From positions 68,900,145 to 68,964,144 of the forward strand of contig NC_054537.1 in the NCBI RefSeq assembly GCF_017654505.1: DNA of 64,000 bases, written 5' to 3'. This document shows, piece after piece, positions 1 to 10,350 of the stretch. This DNA comes from Polyodon spathula (taxonomy: Eukaryota > Chordata > Actinopteri > Acipenseriformes > Polyodontidae). Both the position numbers and the translations under genes were made by a program. How positions within the stretch are numbered: the stretch's first letter is position 1; the number at the start of each line of letters is the position of its first letter. The notes beneath the pieces are model-generated. The model had not been told where the DNA came from, ran no database searches, and saw nothing but the letters and a program-made list of their open reading frames with translations.

Positions 1-1639
1 GATGGTGACAAAACATGTGAGAGTACTGCTGTTTTTTTTAAAAAAAGGTTAAAACGAACAGTTGCATTCAAAAAATGTAGAGCAGCTAAAAACAAAAATA
101 GATGTGCATTAACAAAATGCCCTGAAAACGTAACATAAAGAAAACAATTTTAATGAAGCAATAGCCTCCATAATTAAGCTAAAAAGGAAGTGAAAAGGTT
201 ACCATTTTTTTGGTGAACTCTAATAACCCTACGTCATCTTTCCCCAGTCAAATCATAGCGTGCCTAAATAAGCACGGTAATTTACCATAATAAAAAAACA
301 GTCATGAAAAAGAAAATGTAGAACATAAAAGAGTACAACCAGATACAGTCAACGAAAGACAACACATTATTCAAGTTCTTTGTCGCATTATATAAGATGG
401 AGGAATTACAAACAAACACGTGTGCCTCGTGTATTTAAAGACAGAAACAATCCACTTGAAGTTTTTGATGAGGAGCAGGTGCAAAAGCGTTATATGTACA
501 GTATTAAATGTTACTGATATGATTGATCCTGTAATGGGACCGATGACTGAGGGCAGCCATGCCCTGCCCACGCTTTTGAAAGTGTGTTTAGCACTGCAAT
601 TTTTTGCACAGGTAGTAGGCGACATTATCAGTCTTGACAAATCCACTACGAGCCTTATAATCCACTTCGTCTCAGCTGCCAGTTTCTCTCACAAACAAGT
701 ATATTCACTTTCTGTCAGCAAACCTCAATCAAATTAAATAGGCTTCTTAAGAAAAGCTGCTATAAGAACCTATATTTCAACAGTCATTGGATACAATTTG
801 AGTTAAAATAACAGCTTACATCGGCGTTTTAAGTTTTTAAATTTTTTTCAGACAGACTTCAATTGTTGTGTTTGCCGCTAGTTAAGAGTGAATTCAATAT
901 TATTAAACTATTCCATTTTCACAAATGAGTAAGAAATAATCACCTTTTCTGTCCAATAAATACAATTGTGAATGTATACTGAGCATCAACAGAAACTTAT
1001 CACTAGTATAACACACTCATTTTCGAAAAAAATAAGGTATATAAATGATATATGTTTTTAGTTTTTTTTAATCACTCGATCATTCATCCTTGACCATGAC
1101 ACACTTCAGTGACTATAACTGAAGCATATGCACTTAATTACCGAATTATTGAGAGTCTGGATATAGAGCGATTTCAGCTGTTGAATTGCAAGCTTGAATA
1201 AAAGTAATAAAGAAAATCATAGAAAAAAAAAAAAAAACAGGTCACGAACTAGGAGACCAAGAGTCACAACACCTGCCCGAGATTGAAGGATCATTTTGCA
1301 GCATCTTCATGATGTCAATTGTTAATCAGCACAATAAAAAGTCACTGCACCTGCTCTAAAACAGAGTTTGTCATTTTTCGATCACATCTAGTGAATTTTA
1401 TCCAAATGTAAGTGCTAACTTTCTTTTGACACTCAAATATAAGTGATACGTTTGTTTTGATGCTCAAATATAAGTGATAATGATGCTCAGTATAAAATAT
1501 TAATGAAATTCACCAACCATATGTGTTTTTATACATACTATCAGAAATCGACCTATTTACTGATGTAACTAACTCCTCCCACTTTTTATGTTAAGTAAGT
1601 TTCTCTGATTTATCTTACCTATTAATATCTGTTCTTTGG
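1..1639. other. Probable ADCY2 intron, no recognised feature
   Basis: This is AT-rich DNA with short poly-A runs and no coding segment I recognise. At 1425-1480 a short unit (actcaaatataagtgata) occurs twice. It is intronic only by inference from the exon at 30916. Confidence 0.5.
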
Positions 1640-1702
1640 AAGAGGCCCGCTGTGTGGCTGCCTGCGGGTCATTTGGCCCGCCGACAAATTTAAATCCCGA
1701 CC
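1640..1702. mobile_element. Possible hAT transposon end
   Basis: Read on the minus strand from 1702, the sequence starts CAGTGGTCGGGATTTAAATT and continues into GGCGGGCC and GGGCC motifs. This resembles hAT-type termini in fish. No matching opposite end was found, so it may be a solitary remnant. Confidence 0.3.
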
Positions 1703-2232
1703 ACTGTGGTAGATATATTTATAATATACTGGAAGATATATTGAAATAGCCTTTGTTTTTGATCCATGATGGAAATCAACACCTTAGGTAAATAAATTGT
1801 TCATAACATTATAAATCACATATAAGAAAACAAGCATAGTGCAGTGCTTACTAAGTTCCCATACATCTTATCCTAAATACATCCTGTCATCAAGTGCATA
1901 AAACTCTCTGTTACACAGTAAATCCTAACACTAAGTTTCAATGTGCAGCTTAATAATAGCATTTCAAAACATTTCCATGTTACTGGACTGTTCAGGATGC
2001 TTTTCTGTCTCCAGGCTCTTAGAATGTGTCATTTTATCTAATGTCTACTTTGTATCTCCCCTCCAACTTTTATTTGAACTGTATTTTTTTTTTAATCATG
2101 CAAGCACCTACTAATCATTTTAAAAACATTCTCAGATTCTGGAATACATGTGCGGTACTATTTGCATGCCAGCATCCATGTACAAAAGGCATTGTATCAT
2201 CATAGACAAATAATTTCATTTTTTACCTTCAG

Positions 2233-2286
<54 letters not shown>
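2233..2286. repeat. (ATT)n microsatellite
   Basis: About 18 uninterrupted ATT units. The array abuts the tail of a SINE/LINE remnant, where such arrays commonly arise. Confidence 0.95.
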
Positions 2287-2287
<1 letters not shown>

Positions 2288-2390
2288 GTCATTTAGCTTT
2301 TAGCAGACACTTTTATCCAAAGTGACTTACAGAGACTAGGAGGCGAACTATGCATCACTTACAATAGGACCTCAGTTTTGTGTCTTATCC
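2287..2390 (-). mobile_element. Truncated V-SINE/L2-type tail
   Basis: On the minus strand this contains a tail motif of the form gtaagtcactttggataaaa followed by gtgtctgctaaa, then the (ATT)n array. The tail is shared by L2-clade LINEs and their SINEs in fish. Upstream words such as tgatgcatagttcgc match the V-SINE-like copy at 61333-61592. Only the 3' portion is present. Confidence 0.6.
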
Positions 2391-2979
2391 AAATGTATAA
2401 TTCCCTGTGCACATTCTTCTTGGCTGATTAAAATGATGATGAAAACAAAAACAGTTATCAGTAACATCAGCAAGTTGCTAATTTGCAAGTAGAGTTGGAA
2501 AGGACGAACGGTTTTGGGGAGAATGTCTGCTGTCGGTTAAATTGCTGTTAATTGTTGTGTTATTGTTATTGGTTATTGTTGTTGTTATAATGAGTGTTTT
2601 TATTGTGAAGTGTTATTGAATGTTGTTCCTGTATTTATGTTATGTCACCATCAGCAGTGGTAGGGGCTGCAGGAGTGGGGGAAGGTCTCGCTCCTGCAGT
2701 CAATAGAGCCAGAGTGGATGTTGCTTGCTGTTTGTTTGTTTGTGAGTGAAAAAAACAGCATTACAGAGTTTGAATCCAGTGTGTCTGTCTCATTCCTGAA
2801 TATAATCTGATAATGGTGCTTTTAAAGTGCCCTGCTTTGCTAGGATATACATAGTGTTCTGCATTTCTGGTTTATTCCGAATTTTTTTTTTTACTACAAT
2901 AAAAAAAATTGGCTTGGACCAAAAATGACTAAACATGACTAAAAAAACTGATGATTTTTGTCTCACTTTAAAAAAGGAG

Positions 2980-2982
<3 letters not shown>
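2391..2982. other. Probable intron, no recognised feature
   Basis: A GC-richer stretch at 2640-2720 contains the word ctgcaggagtgggggaaggt and may be an old LTR fragment. I cannot support a family. Confidence 0.35.

Positions 2983-3049
<67 letters not shown>
2983..3049. repeat. (AT)n microsatellite at a Tc1 end
   Basis: About 33 AT units end one base before the terminal C of the Tc1-like element at 3050. Confidence 0.95.
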
Positions 3050-3052
<3 letters not shown>

Positions 3053-4667
3053 TGCCTTGCAAAAGTATTCAGACCCCTGACCAATTCTCTCATATTACTG
3101 AATTATAAATGGTACATTGAAATTTCGTTCTGTTCGATATTTTATTTTAAAACACTTAAACTCAAAATCAATTATTGTAAGCTGACATTGGTTTTATGTT
3201 GGGAAATATTTTTAAGAAAAATAAAAAACTGAAATATCTTGCTTGCATAAGTATTCAACCCCCACACATTAATATTTGGTAGAGACACCTTTCGCTGCAA
3301 TAACAGCTTTAAGTCTTTGGGGTAAGTATGTACCAGCTTTGCACACAGTGTCGGAGTGATTTTGGCCCATTCTTCTTGGCAGATTTGCTCCAGGTTGTTC
3401 AGGTTCGTTGGACGACGCTTGTGGACCGCAATTTTCAAATAGTGCCACAGATTCTCAATGGGATTGAGATCAGGACTTTGACTGGGCCACTGTAGGACAT
3501 TCACCTTTTTGTTCTTGAGCCACTCCAATGTTGCTTTGGCCTTGTGCTTGGGATCATTGTCCTGCTGAAAGGTGAATTTCCTCCCAGGCTTCAGTTTTTT
3601 AGTGGACTGAAGCAGATTCTCTTGCTGTATTTTCCTGTATTTTGCTCCATCCATTCTTCCTTCAATTGTAACAAGATGCTCAGTCCCTGCTGATGAGAAG
3701 CATCCTCACAGCATGATGCTGCCACCACCATACTTCACTGTAGGGACGGTGTGTCTTGAGGCATGGGAAGTATTAGGTTTGCGCCACACATAGCGCTTTG
3801 AGTTTTGGCCAAAAAGCTCTATGTTGGCCTCATCTGACCACAAAACCTTTTCAGCCATATCGCAGCTGGGTCACTCTCATGCTTTCTGGCAAACTCTGGA
3901 CGTGCTTTCAGATGGTACTTTTTGAGTAACAGCTTCTTTCTTGCCACCCTCCCATACAGGCCAGTGTTATGCAGAGCTCTTGATATGGTTGACTGGTGCA
4001 CCATTACTCCATTCCCAGCCACTGAACTCTGTAGCTCCTTCAAAGTGATTGTTGGCCTCTCTGTGGCTTCTCTCACAAGTCTCCTCCTTGTCTGAGTGCT
4101 GAGTTTTGAGGGACGGCCTTTTCTTGGCAGTGCCTGGGTGGTGTGATGTAGCTTCCACTTCCTGATTATTGATCCAACTGTGCTCACTGGGATATCCAAA
4201 CACTTGGATATTATTTTGTACCCTTTCCCTAATCTATGCATTTGTATTACTTTATCTCTAACTTCTGTAGAATGCTCTTTGGTCTTCATTTTCCTTCAGA
4301 TTCACAGCCTGACCAATGATCCTTCAACAATGGGGTTTTTATCCAGAAAATGTGACAGCAACTTTAATGGTTCACAGGTGGAGGCCAATGGTAAGGTAAT
4401 TGTGTCCTCGTTAGGGCAATTTCTTTCATCGGTGCAAACTGGGAGCTTCCACAGCACAGGGGTTGAATACTTATGCAAGCAAGATATTTTAGTTTTTTTA
4501 TTTTTCTTAAACATATTTCCCAACATAAAACCAATGTCACCTTACAATAATTGATTTTGAGTTTCAGTGTTTTAAAATAAAATATCGAACAGAACGAAAT
4601 GTCAGTGTACCATTTGTAATTCAATAATATGAGAAAACTGGTCAGGGGTTTGAATACTTTTGCAAGC

Positions 4668-4672
<5 letters not shown>
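3050..4672 (-). mobile_element. Nearly complete Tc1-like DNA transposon
   Basis: The element is about 1.62 kb with long terminal inverted repeats of well over 100 bp. The left end starts CAGTGCCTTGCAAAAGTATT; the right end reads ATACTTTTGCAAGCCACT. Inner repeat arms match closely, for example aaaatatcgaacagaacgaa near 4580-4600 and its reverse complement near 3125-3145. It sits between (TA)n arrays, as expected for a family that inserts at TA. The minus strand carries a transposase with two visible lesions. Size, repeats and coding content are typical of an autonomous Tc1 element. Confidence 0.93.
3172..4289 (-). pseudogene. Tc1-like transposase pseudogene (DDE type)
   Basis: It starts MKTKEHSTEVRDKVIQMH, with the paired helix-turn-helix DNA-binding region (KVIQMHRLGKGYKIISKCL and the second half RRRLVREATERPTITLKEL). 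The catalytic core follows: first Asp in LWSDEANIELFG (about 3830), second Asp in QQDNDPKHKAKA (about 3550) and Glu in SPDLNPIENLWHYLK (about 3455), the usual DD34E arrangement. Two lesions are visible. A frame change near 3852-3856 looks like a 2-bp insertion after the codon for Trp in DPAAIW. A TGA at 3706-3708 sits where the family has Trp in SIMLWGCFSS. The rest reads through, so this copy is near-intact but inactive. Confidence 0.88.
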
Positions 4673-4716
<44 letters not shown>

Positions 4717-4735
4717 CGTCATATATATATATATA
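4671..4735. repeat. Interrupted (TA)n microsatellite at the other Tc1 end
   Basis: TA units run from 4671 to 4714, then ggcgtc, then more AT units to 4735. The array begins inside the last bases of the Tc1 inverted repeat. Confidence 0.9.
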
Positions 4736-5251
4736 TGCAGGGGCAGGGCAAACGTGTGCGGAGGGAAAATGTGTGTTTATGGCACGGAAAGAGTTAAAAT
4801 TTCCCTGCAAAACTAAATTGTTAATTATTGTACTGTTTAGTCATCACCCACACCTGGTGATTAGTGTAAATTAGTGCCAGGTGCAGGGTTTAAAAAGCAT
4901 GCAGGCAGTTTGTTCTGGGCTGCTGTGTGTGAAAAAGCCTGCTTGATAGTGTGCTCAAACATATAGAAAGAAAAAGGTTATGTATAAAGACTTTTTGTGT
5001 GTTTTGTTTTAGAAAACTGTGTTTTTTGTTTTGTTTGGTTGATTTTGTTTTAACAGGTAAACAGCTTAGCTGTCTTGTTTGAGTTAGGGTCCTGTTTATG
5101 TTTAGTTAGTGCTCAAAAAGGAGCTAGGTGTTTATTTTATTTTTGTTCTGTTTTTGTAAATAAAAGTGCACAACTGCACTAAAACTGCAAGTTCCTGTGT
5201 CGGGTCAGTGGTTTTTAAAGGGGCAACAAATCCAAGAGTTGCAGCTCGGTT

Positions 5252-5254
<3 letters not shown>
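4736..5254 (+). mobile_element. LTR-like block, probably a solo LTR
   Basis: The block starts TGCAGGGGCAGGGCAAACG. It has a promoter-like tttaaaaagc near 4890 and ends with a T-rich stretch and a polyadenylation-like aaataaaagtgcac (5158-5170), followed by actaaaactgcaagttcctg. The same ending is seen near 24085-24120, so it is a repeated family. Neither boundary is proven by target duplications, and no internal coding region is attached. Confidence 0.5.
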
Positions 5255-5330
<76 letters not shown>

Positions 5331-5336
5331 TACACA
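5255..5336. repeat. (TA)n(CA)n microsatellite at a Tc1 end
   Basis: About 32 TA units pass into CA units and run directly into the CAGTG terminus of the next Tc1-like element at 5337. Confidence 0.95.
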
Positions 5337-6590
5337 CAGTGCCTATAGAAAGTCTACACCCCCTTTCAAAATGTTCAACTTTTGTTGCCTTACAGCCTGG
5401 AATTAAAGTGCATTAAAAAAAAAAAATCATTTATCTACACATCCTACCCACAACTTCCAAGTGAAAAAAAAAATCTAGAAATTTGTGGAAAATTAATTAA
5501 AAATAAAAACTGAAATAGCTTGGTTGGATAAGTGTCCAACCCCCTTGTAATAGCAATCCTAAATTAGCTCAGGTGTAACCAATTGCCTTCAAAATCCCAC
5601 ATCAAGTTAAGAGGCCTCCACTTGTGTTAAAGTGTGGTGATGCACATGATTTTAGGATAAATTCAGCGGTTCCTGTAGGTTCCCTCTGCTAGGTAGTGCA
5701 TTTCAAAATAAAGACTCAACCATGAACACCAAGGCACTTTCAAAATAACTCTGGGACAAAGTTGTTGAAAGGCACAGATCAGGGGATGGGTATAAAAAAA
5801 TATCAAAGGCCTTGAATATCCCTTGGACCACAGTCAAAACAATTATTTGGAAGGTGCATGGCACCACCAAGACACTGCCTAGCTCAGGCCGTGCCTCCAA
5901 ACTGGATGACCAAGCAAGAAGGAGACTGATCAGAGAGGCTACCAAGAGGCCAATGGCAACTTTGCAAGAGCTACAGACTTTTATGACCAAGAATGGTCAA
6001 AGTGTGCTTGTGACAATAATATCCCAAGCACTCCACAAATCTGGCCTGTATGGTAGGGTGGCAAGAAGGAAGCCATTACTCAAGAAAGCCCACCTTGAAT
6101 CTTGTTTGAAGTATGCAGAAAAACACTCAGTTTCTGTAGCTATGAGGCAAAAAGTTTGGTGGTGTGATGAAACTAAAATTGAACTTTTTGGCCTAAATGC
6201 AAGTTATGTTTTGCGCAAACCCAACACAGTGCATCATCCAAAGAACACCATTTGCCACTTGTCCACTTGTCAGGATAGAAGGGAAAATGAATGGAGCAAA
6301 GTACAGAAAAGTCCTTGAGGAAAACCTGCTGCCCTCTGAAACTGGGATAAGAGTTCACCTTTCAGCATGACAACAACCCAAATCACACAGCCAGAGCTAC
6401 ACTGGAGTGGCTAAGGAACAAAAAGATAGATGTCCTTGAGTGGCCCAGTCAGAGCCCCGACCTAAACCCAAGTGAAAATTTGTGGCATGACTTGAAGATT
6501 GCTGTCCATCAACACTCCCCAAGGAACTTGACAGAGCTTGAACAGTTTTGCAAAGAAGAATGGTCAAATATTGTCAAATCATCCTCTATG
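5337..6590 (+). mobile_element. 3'-truncated Tc1-like transposon
   Basis: The left terminus CAGTGCCTATAGAAAGTCTA is present, with a non-coding leader and a transposase on the plus strand. The right third, including the right inverted repeat, is missing; sequence changes abruptly at about 6585-6600 into a GC-rich repeat. This is a different subfamily from the 3050-4672 element, judged by its terminal sequence. Confidence 0.85.
5721..6585 (+). pseudogene. Broken Tc1-like transposase
   Basis: Recognisable segments include KKISKALNIPWTTVKTIIWK (DNA-binding region), RRRLIREATKRPMATLQELQ, KSGLYGRVARRKPLLKKAHL and VWWCDETKIELFGLN with the first catalytic Asp near 6168. After about 6265 the reading frame shifts repeatedly. 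The second Asp region (about 6365-6385) and the Glu region (about 6460-6480) survive only in other frames or with stops. The end [23 protein letters not shown] is readable from 6480. The gene is inactive. Confidence 0.85.
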
Positions 6591-6639
6591 CTGATTTACT
6601 TAGCCTCAGTGACCTTCCAGCTTGGGCCTATGCGCCCTC

Positions 6640-6975
6640 TCAAGCCTTGGGCTCTCCTCGGCGCCGATGCTGATTGACTTGGCTACATCAGCCCAACATC
6701 GACCGCGCTTATCTTCGGCGCCAACCCCGACACCGATTGACTTGGTACAAGTGAGAACATCTTCAGCGCCGACTACAGCTTGGCACTGACCTCAGCACCA
6801 ATTTACTCGGCTCCGACTGCTCGGCACCAACAACACTCTTCTCGACAGCAACCTCGGCGACAATTGACTCAGCATTGACTGGTTGGCTCCAACAGAGCTC
6901 TCCTCGGCACCAGCCTCGAAGCTGATTGACTCAGCATCGACATCTCATCACCGACTGCGCTGTACGAGCCCTGAT
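6640..6975. repeat. Degenerate 62-bp GC-rich tandem repeat
   Basis: A core of the form gattgacttggc/aattgactcagc recurs at about 6672, 6734, 6800, 6862 and 6924, giving steps of 62, 66, 62 and 62 bp. Between cores are repeated words such as cggcgccga, ggcaccaa and ctcggc. In one plus-strand frame units translate to motifs like SAPxxxLIDSA. Composition is far GC-richer than the surroundings. It may be a coding tandem repeat of a lost retroelement, but that is inference. Confidence 0.7.
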
Positions 6976-7059
6976 GCAGAGTGCAGCTTCTGCCACGGAC
7001 ATTCCCTGGCCAGCAGAACAAGAGGGAAAGGGGAACTGCTTCTTGAAATAGAAAAGGCT

Positions 7060-7184
7060 CCCTGAAAAAGAATGCCAACCATTCCTCCTCACAGCAGGGC
7101 CCTGATAGGGCAGCTTTTTTTTATATATGCTAGTGATTGACGGTCAGAGAGGGTTCTTCCCCTGGTTGTCATTCTTTTTCAGGG
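7060..7184. repeat. Inverted repeat pair, 21-bp arms
   Basis: Arms CCCTGAAAAAGAATGCCAAC (7060-7080) and TTGTCATTCTTTTTCAGGG (7164-7184) are reverse complements with one mismatch and about 83 bp between them. Flanking text (aaccagggttatggtaataa) resembles terminal sequences of DIRS-like elements in fish, which is only a suggestion. It lies just downstream of the 62-bp array and may belong to the same element. Confidence 0.6.
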
Positions 7185-7249
7185 AACCAGGGTTATGGTA
7201 ATAACCTAACGTTACGTTCCTGACTCTTTGACCAGATAATATAGTTTTC

Positions 7250-9596
7250 CGAAAATGACCCGTTATATTGTACTCATGCAAACATTTATTTAACTCTTTA
7301 CACTCAGCCCAGTGATTACGTGCGTATTACTGAGACACCTACCTGGCCTGTTTAAAAGTGCAGACTAGGGGCTTTCCAATGACTTATTCAATGTGTGTAC
7401 GCGTACTCCTAGCCGAAACTACGATTGCTTGAAGGTAAGCCTCTCATCATGTGACACTGTTCACAGCTTAGGTTTCATTTTGAGTCTTGTTTAGCGCAAA
7501 TAAATTCTAAAAAAAAAAAAAAAAAAAAAAAGTTTCATGCATAAAAAAAATGCTAGACTGAGTCAGGCCGACCACGACAGGTACTGCTGTTCGGACACCG
7601 TGCATGCGCATATGACCCATGACTCGTGTCTCGCTGTGTCATGAATGCCGTATCGATATCATAAAGTCAAAGCAGGGTAATAATGCAAACGAGTCGTGCC
7701 GTGCGTTGTACGTCGAATCGTCATAAGTCGAGGATCATCTATATGTGAAAACGACAATTATTTGTATATAGTGAAATATAATACAATAAATATGAAATAT
7801 ATGATTATATATGGATCTTAATATATTATAAAATATATTTCATTTTCATAAGGGACAGCTTCAATAAATATTTCACTCAAAATAGATCACTACCACCTTG
7901 GGTAATATAAGTGACACCCAAATATTTGTTTCAACATAAGTAATTTACAGTTTGAAAGCCCTCCAAATTCTAGAATGTAAAGCTCTGTGCTCTAAATATA
8001 CCCTCAAATGTCCATAGATAGGCAGCAACCATAAACTGCATGCAGAGATTGGAAGTTACCAATAATATTCAAGCCAGGCCAATTTATACCTAGCTCTGTT
8101 TGTGCCATGCTTTTGAGTTGACTCATTCCTCCCAAGCCTCGTTTTAGGCCTTGTCCTTGGAGATGGCAGTCTTACTGTCTGTGAGCTCCAACTGAAAGAT
8201 TTTAATTAACATTTTAGCTTTGAAGTAAAACAAGATTATCTATGTGGAGCTCTGATTTGTATTTGCACTAGTTGCCTAGCAATTCGGGTAAAGCTGTTGC
8301 TTAATTAAGTAATATAATCCACAGGTATTGGAAAAATCAGAACATTATGGCTGAATTAGTTCACCTGGTTGTGCCAGTACTGTAGGCAAAGCTGTGCTCA
8401 ATTTAATTTAGTGGGAAAGATGATGGATAGTTGCACTGGCTACAGTCAATCTGGTACCATGTACCATGAAAGCTTCCCCTCACAGCTTACAGCCATTTCA
8501 AGCAGGCTGACCTATATGTGTGCTGAATTATGTGATGGTTTTGTGATGTGGAATAATGTCCACCAAACATTTCATTTGAGAACAAAAATCGGTTTGAGCC
8601 CAGGCCTCCAGATGTAAATAATATGCTTACTCACAGCCCTGTACGGAATTACATTTGAATTGCAGAAGGATTTATCCCTGGCATATACTATTACACGCCT
8701 TTGGCTCATGCATTACTTTCAAAACTGCTCTAATTCTGGTATTTATAATCAAGTACTATTAAAAAAAAAATAATATATGGCCAAAATTGTTAGAGAAACA
8801 TAATTTATCTCAAATTCACTGCAAATCTTTGGGAGAAATGACATACCATAAATACACTAGTAATAAATACAAATACTTTCAGTGACTGGTCTGCTCATAA
8901 TTTAAATTGATCCCAAGAATTTTGGTTTTGTAATATTTTATGTTTGGCATTCGTTGCTATTTATTTATTTATTTTGTTTTTATTCTTATTAACAACATTT
9001 TGACAAAGGAACAGGATGAATGTTTTAATGTGCAATGCCCAAGGGATGCTGCCTCTGTAAATCAATAGACGCTTACAGGTGTAATTATTATTACTACACT
9101 GTACTTTCTTCAAGCAGCCAGCACTATTTCCAAGAACACAGTTAGCAGCTATTGTACAAAAGATCATTTCCTGGCACATAGCACTCTTTCCTGGTACATA
9201 CAGTTCTTGTTTGATTATTAGGCTTCTGCATTTGGAAACTGTTGCATTTTTAGCTTGATTAATTAAATCAATGAGCCTCTAAGGACCAAGCAATGTTTAA
9301 CAAATGTGTTTAAAGGTGTTTGCATTTTTTTTCACTTATTAATATAGTGATCGGTGAACCTCGTTGTTGTATTTTTTTTGTTTGTTCTTGTTTACATACT
9401 TTACGGTCTTGAGATAATTAACATGTGTGTACCAAGGTTATGTGAATCAAACATGACGGCCTCCTTAGTGCATTTCTGTCAGAAATTAAGTTAATTTTGT
9501 TAATTAGTAGACTATATGAAGAAAGAAGCTCAGTGCTGTCTAATAACCTCTGAAGAACTAGGCTATTTTGTTGTACACTGTACTTACGAAGACATT
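7250..9596. other. Probable intron, no recognised feature
   Basis: There is a poly-A run near 7509-7531 and otherwise AT-rich sequence without coding signal or a repeat family I can name. 7260-7440 is more balanced in composition and might be LTR-derived. Confidence 0.4.
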
Positions 9597-10350
9597 GGGC
9601 CTCATTTACTAAAGAGCACTAAATTTAGAATAAGTGTGTACTTAAAGTAGTGAGCCTAACGTGTGCGATAAATCTAAATTTACTGCCCCATTTACAAACT
9701 GAGAATACATTAATTTATGTGCATGCTATTTAGGTCACTTACATGCCATAGTGTGGGCACTAAATTTAGCACAAGTGATAATTTAATGTGCACGATAATG
9801 TCCAAGACTAAAAGTGACCACCTTCATATAAAAATCCCCAGCAGTCCAGGAATATCTTTTGGTCAGGAGCCTATTGCGAAAGGTGAAGGTGGCTTACATT
9901 GACCGAAAATTAGCAATCAACAGACACAGCACTCAGCAGGACACATGCAGAGGCAACGTAAACTGAAACTGCACTGCTTACCTTTTAATTTTAACATTTA
10001 TTCCTTGTCTGATATAAAAAAAAAGAAACAATGTCTTTTTTCCTTTCTCTTTTAATGCATATACAATAAAAGTCATGTTGTGCAATCGCATATTTTTCTT
10101 TTTGTTCTGCTTACTCGCAAAATGTTGATTGATGAGACTCAATTCGCTTTCTTGTCAACATTGTCACCCTGCAGACCAGGCTCCAATGATTGGGCAAGCC
10201 GGCAACCTGGTAGCTGCCCACTTTCAAGTCCTGTAAACCTGTCCTCTGTATGGGAAATTTCATATAATTCCCAGTGAGCTTTAGTAGTACATGCAGTTGC
10301 ATTATACATGAGTAGCTACAGATTTTAATGACAGGAGCCTGTGAATCCAA
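9597..10350 (-). mobile_element. PIF/Harbinger-like transposon copy with internal deletion
   Basis: The left end GGGCCTCATTTACTAAAG matches, in opposite orientation, the right end of the element at 58746-60842. On the minus strand a short transposase remnant reads LLKLTGNYMKFPIQRTGLQD, then KVGSYQVAGLP, which parallels LLKLTGNYMQFPTQRTGLQD and KVGIYQVAGFPDVMGAIDC in the other copy. After this the sequence jumps to a shared 3' region, so both copies carry the same internal loss. The other terminus of this copy was not found. Confidence 0.7.

Noticed and set aside
2790..3062. Open reading frame with a long Tyr-Ile repeat
   Set aside because: It is translation of an (AT)n microsatellite. The same applies to frames at 5132-5348, 28499-28699, 33076-33418, 34747-34932 and 40314-40657.
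6640..6975. CRISPR-like array
   Set aside because: Units are degenerate, contiguous and without unique spacers, and the host is a vertebrate.
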